This document shows, piece by piece, positions 12,101-24,181 of a DNA stretch of 64,000 bases. A model generated the notes under the pieces. That model was not told where the DNA came from. It ran no database searches and saw nothing but the letters and a program-made list of their open reading frames with translations. The position numbers and the translations under genes were made by a program. This DNA is from Pieris napi (lineage: Eukaryota > Arthropoda > Insecta > Lepidoptera > Pieridae): contig NC_062248.1 in the NCBI RefSeq assembly GCF_905475465.1, positions 8,618,001 through 8,682,000 on the forward strand, in the 5' to 3' direction. Within the stretch, counting starts at the first letter, position 1. Each line of letters opens with the position of its first letter.

Positions 12101-15100
12101 TGCAAACCATGATGGAAAAGCTAGCGGCTAAATAACCTAGGCTGGTCAATCGCTCCACGCCACTGCTACTTCACGACAACGCTAGACCACACACTGCACA
12201 ACAGACGGCTACCAAATTAGAAGAGCTTCAATTGGAATGTCTAAGACATCCTCCGTACTCCCCGGAAATTGCTCCAACAGATTACCATTTTTTTTCGAAA
12301 TTTGGACAACTTCTTGCAAGGGAAAAAATTTAACTCTGATGGGGCAGTCCAAATCGCCTTCACAGATTTTATTGATTCCCGTCCGACTGGTTTTTTTAGT
12401 AAAGGGATCAATGAACTACCTATAAGATGGCAAAAGGGCATAGAAAACAATGGTTCATACTTTGATTAATTAAATATATTATATTTAAAAATATTCGACT
12501 TTTTGTTCCTCCCATACAAAACGCCAATTTCATATGTAAGGACCTAATATTACTACCCTGATTAAAAATATTGATTGAAAAAAATTAAAAAATGTACTAC
12601 ATGCAACTTATAAATCTATTGCTTCAATTGAAACTATTGGAAAAAATTCAAAACAAACAACCTACAAATTGAAGAGACGCACTGGGTAGCTCAACAAAAT
12701 TGTATTTAAAGTGTTTTTTTTACGAAAAGCTAACTTTAATACACAGTTTTTAAAAGTTTCATCATTAAAATCAATTATTTAATCATCCGATCCACACAAA
12801 AGAGACTTTTTTAATACAGTTGCTCAAAAAGTGGCGTATTGCAGGGACGTATAGCGTTCGGGATGTGGGCTATTACACACTCGGGCTTTTTCTTTACCAT
12901 TTCCGAACTCGTGCGTTCTCTTTCCCAACTGTCAAAATAATGTATATTAAAAAGAAAAAACCAACCACGAAGTTTTTACTAAAAAAATCATAGAAGTGTG
13001 TATGATTCATGCATATATTTCTTTAAAGAAGCTACTAATTTGTTTCAATATCAGATGTAATGATTTTATGCAATGAGTTAGGTTGGGTATCATTTCATTT
13101 CATCTGTTTAAATTTCATTTTCATTTCATATCAATAAAAAAATTCTACTGAAGATTTGGCTGTATGGGCATAGTTCCCTTTGCCTACCCAGAATGGGTGA
13201 AAACAAACAAAAAAACTCTGATTATATTCTTTTACGGTTGGCGACATTTTCCAAAATTGTTCTTGCGAGTTTAGTTGTTTGTTGCACAAAATTAAATAAC
13301 TATTTCTCTATTTAAATAATAAACTACTCCAAAATGATGCATAGTATAATATACGAGTCCATCGCTATCCTTTTCTTTTCCAAGCCCAAGTAGCATGCGC
13401 ATTCTCTTTCTTTAAGTGGGCGGACTTTAAACAGCTGCTATGCTGTGTCCTCTTCTATCGCAAGGGATGGTCGGTTGGGACATCTCAGTCGCAAACATTC
13501 ACTCGGAGCAATATTTTACTTTTGAAAATTCGACAACCGCAATTCTGGACTGATTTTTCGCAGCCAACCCTATACCACCGTGTTCAGAATAAAATAATCT
13601 TTAATTTCATTTAAATTTCATTCAATAAACAGACCGTTGCAAAATGCTAGTACAGATTTACCTGTTTATACCTGGCAACCCGATAGTTGTGACCGGAAAA
13701 GAATGGGCAGCATAAAGTTTGCATATTCTATGGGCTTCATACTTTCGATTGGTATAGAATTTATCTAATAATCATACCGGTGAAATGTTTAAAAAAATAT
13801 TTTTTTTAAATTATTAATTAAACATACTCTGGACTGAAATTTGCTAGACAACCCATATGGATTGTATTTATTGACATATTAAATTAAATATAAAATACGT
13901 TTCATTAAATAAGCATCTCGGTGAAGGTCGTTGTATAGCGGGATCTTATACTATTAGAAATTACAAGCTAACCCGATTAACCGCCTTCAATAATTGTAAT
14001 ATCTGTATTGCAATATTATTGGGATTGGATAATATTTTTATTTATTTATATACACTTCGTTTCAGTTATAGAAAAACAAATAACATAATAAATAAAAATT
14101 ATAAGGAAATCTCATAAAATAAACAATTATAGAATCACCACCAATTTTTTAATAAAATAAACTAATCTAATCCCACGCATTCATGAATTGCGATGCAATA
14201 CAAAATAATAAGAAATACAAGAATTACAAAAGTCACGGTTGAGCAGGATAGGATATGCTTACACAAATTACTCGAAAACTAAAATTTGAATAAAAAGTAG
14301 TCTCCTAATAAATGTTATAAGACCGACAATTAAGTTAATTGCTAATTACCAAACTCGCGGCACTAGCATAGAAGGGAATGTCTCATTGGGTCCAGGCCGT
14401 ATTTTCATTTTGGTCACGAACACACGACGCATGAACACACCAACGCAATCCTCGCGACGTTGTATCGTCGGGTCGTTGCAACGGGCTAATCTAAAGACAA
14501 GAAAGAATAGTCTTAAAACTATACAAAGACCCGACATCAAATAATTAAATTACTTTTCTTTTGCTCTTAAATATATACATATTTTTATATATGTAAATAT
14601 ATATTTAAACATATACATTCTACATACATAATATATACACGTTCCTATGAAATACTAAATGGTCTCATTGAAAATCAATGCTGTGGTAACAAGGCTTTCC
14701 CAAGCCCTCTTATCTTTGTTTGGCTCTGTGTTAATTTGTATGCGTGTTAATAAATGTTTCTTTCTTAATTAACTTTAGTTAGTCAAATCAAATCATAATT
14801 TATTTAATCATTTTGGTATTTATGTACACTTATGAGCGCCAATATAAAACAAATATTATAATTATGTACATTAACTAGTGGACCCGACAGACGTTGTCCT
14901 GCATGATATTTCAAGCAATTAGTAAAGCAAAGTATGAAAGTACCGACTGCAGCGCCATCTGGCGGGCTGATTTGTGAATCTAAACCATTCCCATCCTTTC
15001 AACACACACAAAAAATTTCATCAAAATCGGTCCAGTCGTTTGAGAGAAGTTCAGTGACATACACACTCACAGAAGAATTATATATATAAAGATATTAAGT

Positions 15101-18100
15101 GTAATATGTTTTTGGAAACAGATTATAAATGTAGATACTGTTGTTTAAGTGACTGCAGTGTATTTTTTTAAACATAAAATGTACCATAGATTATATCATG
15201 TCAAATGTCATGTACATAGATTATTTACCTGCCACCATACAGTTGAACCCCATAGCTTGCAAAAACAAACATAAGCAAAATTAGCAGCGTCGATACCTGA
15301 AAAAAAAGTCAGCGTAAATACAGTAGAATAATTAGGTAGTTTTTAAAAATAGATATACATACCAGCAATATCTCCTTAAATCCCCGGCACAGTTCATAGA
15401 CAACTTTGCGCATGTGTGGGACAAGTGTAAATATTCGTAGAGGACGCACACAACGAAGGATCAACAGCATTTGGGCTACTGAACCTGCGCGTACGCGGAC
15501 CGGCATCCAACAGAGGAATGTTAAAGACACCTGAAATATAGTAATATTATTAACTCTATGCTCTGTAAGTATCACTATTGGAGCCCAAGTAGGCTATCAT
15601 TAGCATACGAATTTATTTAAATTTATCAAGTGTGAAAAATTCTGACAACCACACCCATTTTATGTTATAATAAGCCATTAAAAGTTATTAATTTATGTTA
15701 TATATTATAAATTTAGCAACAAATAGCATGGTGAAGCGATAAACTGCTCCTAACTCTAAACTAGTTGAATATTAATAGAAAGTGTACGTAGAGTATACGT
15801 GCGTGTACGTTATAAATTCATACGTACAATGTAAATGAATACATCCAATACGGCAGCTGCATCTTTCAGATATGCTTTGGGTGTAAAAAACAATCCATCT
15901 GCCAATATTTTCAAAGCCAACTCAAAGCTCATAAAAATCACGAAGCCATATTCCGCGATCTGAAAAAACAAAACAAGTTAGGATGAAAAATACAATATAC
16001 CTATGGTCCTTATATCCTTGTAATAAAAGCAAGATGCGAATGGAGAAAGGGAGCAAAAAGAGAGGTCTGGAAATAGCTGAAGGAGACCTTCACCCGAGAA
16101 GGTGGCCCCGGTCACTGATACTGAAGGAATCTTCAATAATGAACAATAAGAAAAATATATAATACTAGCTGACCCGGCAAACGTCGTTTTGCCATGTATA
16201 TCATTTATAATAAAAAAATAGGGGTTGATCGTAGAGGGGTGAAAGTTAGGGGTTGTATGTATTTTTTAATGCTGTATCATAAAAAAATAGAAATTAAAAA
16301 TTTTGTCTAAAAAATAAAAATAAAAATTTAGGGGTGGACTACCCTTAACATCTGGCGGGTTGATTTGTGAATCTAAACCATTCCCAGATCCCCTTGAAGA
16401 CACACAAAAAATTTCATCAAAATTGCTCCAGTCGTTTAGGAGGAGTTCAGTCACATACACACGCACACAAGAAATATATATATTAAGATATGTATATTGT
16501 ATACATTGGAAATAAACGGGCTTCATAATAATTAAAAAAAGAAACATTAGCAGACATAAAACTCAGACCAAATAACTATAGGTCGGTTATCGAAAGCTGA
16601 CGCGTTCACAGTACTCACACTTATGCAATTTCACTATGCAGTATGTTTAAAAATATGACTTTTTTGCCAAGCTATATTTAGTTTACTCTGGTTTTAGTAA
16701 GGTTGGGAGTTGTAAATAAATAAAAATGTGTCAAATACATATAAATATTATGTGCATACGGAGGGTGGATCTAAAAGTTCTCAGCCCGACCAAGAACGTA
16801 AAAGAGTAGTGTGTAAATAATTTTTCATTTTACGACATACGCTCCATCTAGCTCAACACACTTCACTTTTACTTCACTAACAATTCTTTCAATACTCCTC
16901 TTAGAAACACCAGTCGCATCTGATGTCAAATTAAAAATGAAATTTTTCATAAAACTGTTTTTATTAAGATACTTAAAATAATTAAAAACATTGTACACCA
17001 TTTCACGAGATTGTCCTGTTAATGTTTAGACAGAATATATTTCATAAGACATTTTTTTCAAAGTATTCTAATCTCCAACCAAATAAGTAAACAATCACAG
17101 ACAAAATAATGAGAAAAAAGATCAACATGTACAGTAAAGATCAACATAAACAGTAGCAAAAGCAAAACAATAACTGTCTCTTTTATACTTATAAGCTTGA
17201 CCGAGCGCGAGAGAGACGGACAGTCTTTTCATGATGCATATTCAGTGTGACATCACGCCTCGCGCTAATTCACAGACACTACACAAGCACAAAGTGTAAA
17301 TGTGTTGAAGCCGCCAGCTTTAGATAACATACCAATACGAAAGGGTTGTTTTTTATTTGATGTTTCAGAATTGTGATATTAACGAACCTGTAGGACCAAG
17401 TTATCCATGACCCTATAAGTTGGGGTCTCAAACATCATGGACACACATGATAGAGTCGTTACCATTATCATCACCCAGTCAAGGTACGTCACTAGGCCCA
17501 AGAAGTTACTGAAATTATTATAAAAAACTATATAAAACTTTTTTTTTTGTTTTATAACGTGCATACTTGGTTATTCTTATAATAATTATAAAAGAGTAAA
17601 TTCCAATTACTATGAAAAGAATTCTAAATAAATGTTTTAGAGAGTGCCTGCGTCTGGCGACACGGGACGTAACTCCGACGATTTAAGAAATCGCCGCACT
17701 TATAAAACTAAAAAAAAACCGAGTGAGCAAAATGTACAGTCTTGGCACACACCCCTTCGTACACACCCCAGGCCAAAATGCAAGTTGAAAATGAGGTTCT
17801 CTCTTATGTCTGAAATGCTTTAGAGTCTCTAATATTATGATAACATTTTCAATCACAGCACTATCACTTAGGCTACGTTCAGATGGCAAAAATTTGACGC
17901 GCGTTTTCAAATCGCGCGACTAGACATTGTGGTATTTTCATACAACTGTTCTCAGAGAAAAAGTCTCTAGATGCAGGTGATCGCGCGTTGACGCGCGCTT
18001 TAAAATGTATGTAACGTCCGTAGACTGTTCAGTTGAGCGCGCGCTTTCATCGCGATTGTGCAATTTTTTGTGACTTGCTGTCCTAATCAGTTCAAAATGA

Positions 18101-21100
18101 GTGAATCGCAAGATATTGAAATCGATTTACTAATTGATGAAGTCCGGAAAAGGCCAGCGATTTGGGATATAGCTACAGAATCCTATATAAATAATATAAA
18201 AAACGACGCGCTTGGGAAGAATTGGTTTTAATTTTCTGTAATGATACCGACTCTCAGGAAGACTTTGTAATATAACCACAAAATAATAGCTTCTTCCACG
18301 TCCCTTTTTCAAGCTCTATCGAAAGACTGACGAGCTCTCACAATACGCAACGCGCGTTATCGCTTGTCATCTGAACCCTTAATAAATTTGATCGCGCGTT
18401 GACCTGCGTTAACGCGCGTTACATGTGAACTTTGCCTAACACTAGAACCCATACCGCATGGGCCGTTGCACTACCGGCGGCTAAAGGCATTACTTACTGA
18501 AAACTCTTATAGTGAACTTTTCGTTCATTTCCTGTGACTGGATCTCTTAAACGAGCGTCATATCTGGCGTCGACAATCGCACGACAAATTTTACGAAACC
18601 GTGACTCTCTGGGTACGATCAATAGAGGCGTGTCGAATAATGGATGGTTCTCTCTTAGATCTTCTTCGCGTTGATTTCTGAAATAAAAATAAATAGTAGC
18701 AGCAGATAGTAGTTAATTGCCAGAATGTTTCAAGGAGCCGGTCTAATTATTTGTATTTTTAGTTGTAACACGATTAACATTAAAAAAGGAATAGTCGAGA
18801 AAGTTCGTTATTTTCAATTATGATTATACGATCGTTGATAAATTATAAAAAGAGAACAAATAATAATTTCATTCTTTGTAATAGAATATTGACTAACGCC
18901 TTGAAACTTGAACCTGTTTCTATATATTATTATTTGTGTATCAAATTTTCGCATTATAAAGAACGAAGAATGAATACTTTGAGTGATGGAAATTTCAAAA
19001 GTATTTTTAAAATCACCATTGTAATTAGTAGTAATTGTTTGTTCCTTGTGTTCAATTGTTTTTGTGTTGGTATCAATTATTAATATATACATGTATATCT
19101 GTTTATTTTACTTGTATTGTCTGCTCTTACATTTATAAAAATTAAATAAAAATTCTTATCTATTTAATGAAACTTTTCCTATTATAACCTTTATCAATAT
19201 ATGTTGAATATATCTTGTATGAATAATGTGTCTGCATGCTTACAAATAGGACATACCTTCTCATTTCCGCCTGCTGCCTCTTAGCCTGCAACAACCGTAT
19301 ATCCAAATACGGCGGCCGAGCTCTGGAAGAGGGTACAACTCGTGACGCAGCTCCAATGTCCCCATTCTCCAAAAGATGCTCGTAGGTCTGCTTCAGTTTG
19401 ATGGAACCGCTGCGGACCGAACGCCGGATTGATCTTGAACCGAATCTGATTCAAGTTTATTCGATTTAGCGGAAAAAACTTATCGGCTCCAGGAAATCGA
19501 AAATAGTGAAACGTAAAATCCAATAGCCAAAAAATTTTAACAGCGGTCAGTGGATATTTTGGTACTAAACGGAACGTGTAAGGGAGCGTTCAAGTATTAC
19601 GTAACGAATTTGGGGAGGGGGGGTCCTTTTGCAAAACGGAACGATACGGGGCGGGGAATTGAATTACGCGTTATCTACTATATAAAAATAAGTCGGGTTT
19701 TCCTTCCTGACGCTATAACTCCAGAACGCACGAACCGATTTCCACGGTTTTGCATTCGTTGGAAAGGTCTCGGGCTCCGTGAGGTTTATAGCAAAGAAAA
19801 TTCAGGAAAAAATTCAACAGAAAAGCGGGATCACCAAACGAAATGTTACATAAAACGAAACCATCTGGAGGCGAAACGGAGTTCGCCGAGTTTGCTAGTT
19901 GTTAATATTATTTTCGACTTTCCAGTACTAAAACACCACATAATGGTAACTTTAAGGTATAAAGAGTCACTAGGTGGTTACGGCGCGTTACAATGGGGGG
20001 GGGGGGGGGTCAATAATCTCCAAAAATTGCGTGACGTAATACTTGAACGCTCCCTTATACAGTCCTAGAGAGATACAAAATATTTCAGCTTTATAGGCAC
20101 AGAAATATGATAAAATATTAGCCTAATAAAAATGGGTCTACCCCAGACGGGTTACACGACTTAAGAAAATAAGAAATGTTTACTTTTTTTGGTCTACCCG
20201 CAGTTGTTTTGCACTCGATACAGTCCCTTGTGACTTCAGCCCAGATTTGCCACCCGTTGCCAATAACGCTGAGTCACCTAGAACTAGACGCCTATGGTTG
20301 TTCGAGTCACTGAAACATTATATCAATCAAAAGAGTGTCCCTCTTATAACTGATCAAGAAGATAAAAAATATCACATGGAAACTATTTTTCTGAGAATCA
20401 TTTTATATAAAGATATTTTGGTTTTTAAAAAGTTTACGTAACTTAGTGAAAACTTAGGGCAGAGGGCAGCCAACATGTTCTTTTTTGTTCACAAAAACTT
20501 GAATAAAAGCAAGGGTATGAAGTATATTTTTTTAAATTATAAATTAACAGACCTATGGAAACAAAAGCCAAAAGCAAAGCTACATAAAGTATAGAGAAAA
20601 AAGAAATAAATATAAAAAAAACTCTACCTTGCAACAAAAGAGCACGGCTGTCATGTATACCTGTCAATTTAAAAGAAAACTTAAAATCAACATAAAAAAA
20701 TAATAATTTTAAATGTAGAATTATAAATTTACTTAATAATCGAAGCCACAACATGTCTCCTAAGCGCAGAGCTTGGGCGTTGCGCCGGTGGTGCCACAAC
20801 TAGTGTTTTTACCAGACATCGCTTTCGATATGGAAAGGCGATCTTATCGACACCGATATATTCAAAAGCGCGTCTGGATAGATCCCCTGCTATCGTACGT
20901 CCACCGATAGGACCCCCCACCATACCACCTTCTTCCTCACCCTCAACCTCACATACGAATTGACGCATGAAGGATTCTCGAACCTGAAAGATTCGATTCC
21001 CTTGAATTAAAGAGATACAAATTTAATTTGTTAAGATATCTTTGTTGTAAATCATGACATATATAACCTTTTTTATGTTAATATAAGAAAATCTGTGAAT

Positions 21101-24100
21101 TTCTATACCTACCTCTAAGTTAATGAAAAAATTGTCTGTTCTTCCTATTTTAAAAAGTCACAGAATAAGCACAGTGTTCTCTTACCTTTGGCAAATTAAA
21201 ATCTCCGGGTACTTTATGCAATTTGGTCATTTGTGGACTATCCGGAAATTTCTCGAAGATTCTAAGACGAAAAGGCAAGGTTTCTTTAATCTCTGCACTC
21301 TGCTGTCTATAGCGCAGCTGCTTCAACTTTTTGATATCTTCATCTAATTCTAAGTTATCAAGAATCACGGCTACGAAAAGTGACAGCACAATCTGAAATA
21401 ATGAAAATGTTTATTGAGAATAAAATTTTAATACAGTAAAAGCTCCCTATTCGCGCTTCCTTTATTCGCGTTTTCACTATTCGCGGATTAAAAAAATGCA
21501 ACCCGATTTCTTTATTCGCGGCAAAAAATTTCTTTATTCGCGGATCTAAAATTTCATACAAAATTCCAATAGGTGTTTAACGCAATATCATATAGATAAT
21601 ATGGAGTGTAATCCTGATATGAAAGTTGCTGGAAGAAATTTGACATAGCAAAATGCATCGTAAACATAAAAGAATCATTGGACGAACTGAAACCACACAC
21701 ATTGAAGTCATGCTGGAAAAAACTATGGCCTGCTCTGACTGCGGAAACTGACGAAGAATTCGTGCAAGTTCAAACTTTGACTGCAAACATAGCCGAAATT
21801 GCAAATGGAATAAGACGAGATGGGTTCGAACAGACAGAATCAAGTGACATTCAGGAATTGCTTGAATCGCAAGATGAAGATTTGACTGAAACCGACTTGG
21901 AGGGAATGTTAAATTCACAGCCCATTGAAGAAGAGGCTTCAACTAGCACTAAAAATGTGACATTTACTCTAAGCATGAGGATAATGATTACATAATGTTT
22001 AATAACATCAATAAAATTGATTTTCTTATATATTTGTGTTTTTTATTTTGGCACCTAGGAACGTATCCCCTATAAACCCATATAAATTACCATTCTGTAT
22101 TCACGGTTTCTGTATTCGCGGCATATTTATGGAACGTATACCCCGCGAATAAAGAGATTTTACTGTATATATAAATTACGTGTCACGTTATTTGTCCGCT
22201 ATGGACTCCTAAACTACCGAACCGATATCAATCAAATTTGCACACTGTGTGTAGTTTGATCCAACTTAAAAGATAGGATAGCTTACATCTCAATTTACAC
22301 CCGCAATATTATTTTATTGCAACATATTTGTTTTTATTTGAAAGTCACAATTCTAACAGATAGCGCTGTGTTGAAAGTTTCACAAAGGCTACAATTTAAT
22401 GGCATAACCACCAAAAAAGCATGGTGGCTGGTCTGCTAGTATATTATATATTTTGAAGTGTAGAGAAAATATATATGATATTAAAATGTGTACTGCTACC
22501 CATTGTATCTGAAAATGGATAGATGACCAATTAAACGTACAGTGCGAATCATCTGTAATAATATACTAATCTGAAATGATTGGTTCTAAAATTCTTTATA
22601 GCTCGCACAGCACACCTAGGCTGAGATACAGAGACATTATTAACACGGTCAAAGTTCGGTCTAAGCCGAATCGCGGCCAAACCAAGTCTACATTATCGCA
22701 TTCATATACATTATTCTTTCAAACATTTCATCAAACTTTGCGAAGAATGTCTAATTAATTGTTTTTGGTATCATAGAAAACTTTTTACTAATCTATGTAG
22801 CTATATAAAATGTAATAATAGTATAGTGTAAAAGGTATTTATTGCAAAAACATGTTTGCAAGAAAAAATTAATATTTATTATATTTCTATATATCTGCTA
22901 GTGTAGAAATGTAACTAACAATTAGTTTTACCAATAAAATAGAAGTGCGAAATATTTATCATTTAAAACAATTTATTTATTTAACCTTGTATTTTAAAGT
23001 TTTATTTGTGTAATGTGAAACACGTTACTTAATTAATTATTGTATTTTGAATATAATGATTGGTGGCACTAGAATCACAGTTTACTCTTATATATTTTTT
23101 TGTTATTTTTGGTTTTATCTTTAGTGTGTTGATCTCTGTATTTTGCAGTTTTGATATATGGCAATAATATTTAAAATATAAAAATAAGCTTACCAATGTG
23201 ACAAATAAGTGGTATAGTATGAAGTAAATCGCAACGAGTGGTGTTAACGTCTGACTTGTTCGAACCATTGTCTCATCCATAACTTCGACCCAAGCTTCTT
23301 GAGTCAATATTTGGAACATGGACATGAATGCCTGCGAATTATAAGTGTAAATAAATAATTTTATTTATTTTAGATTGTTAATTATCTGTCACGTGTCAAA
23401 ACTGACGTTTTATTTAATTGTAAGATTGAGAGTTTGTTAGTCTGTGGAAAAAGACGCGAGTTTGGCTTATCATTAAGAAGCATTTTTTATTAGAATATTT
23501 TCTGATTTTAATCGGGAATTTAATTAAAATAATTGTATTGCAGGACTTTAATGAAATAACAAACTCGGCCAAGACACGTGAGCGATAAGGACAAAATATT
23601 TGATAGCTAGTTAAATAACCATTTTACTACTTACCTCAGGAAACGTCTCAAACTTGGTAAACTCGCAGAGAAAGCAAAAGAGCTGCATTGATATCGACGA
23701 ACTGATAATTAGTAAGCACATGGTAAAGATAATTAGACTCCCCAGTTTTTTACCCGGACCGAATATTTTGTACACGAATCCTTCTAACAGTGGCGACGCT
23801 TTTATCAACCTTACGATTCGTAGAACCTGAAAATGATATTAAGCAAATATCAATGATCATATTTTTATAAGTTACATGAATGATCTATGAATGAAGTCAA
23901 GAACAATGGGCCAATAAACGCCGAAATTTACCGCACATTTCCGCGTTTATTTAAAGAAAAAAACAAATTCAAAAAAAGCAAATAATATTAATTACTTTTT
24001 TTCTTATACAAATATACTCAAAGCCGTTTCCCGTATTAACCCCAAATCACTTCATATCTTCAAACAATGACAGAAATGGGGAAATGCAGTACCCGATCAA

Positions 24101-24121
24101 GATTTTCTATCGAACTAGGCT

Positions 24122-24181
<60 letters not shown>

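Larger units (their letters stand above)
10541..13946. mobile_element. Giant fold-back element with ~658-bp inverted arms, in na intron
   Basis: Left arm 10541-11198 and right arm 13288-13946 are near-identical inverted copies; both ends read AGATCCCGCTATACAACG outward-in and are flanked by TA. The spacer holds a mariner copy (11288-12545) and about 830 bp of other AT-rich sequence with no recognisable gene. Its size without the mariner is about 2.15 kb. A reading frame at 10360-10608 overlaps the left end and is not supported as a gene. Confidence 0.9.

Noticed and set aside
18814..19092. Overlapping frames of about 90 codons on both strands
   Set aside because: AT-rich intron; neither translation has a recognisable motif and the na exons join without it.
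19550..20068. 172-codon plus-strand reading frame
   Set aside because: It spans the edges of a MITE and a nested Helitron-like element; no conserved domain, and it starts outside the repeat by chance.
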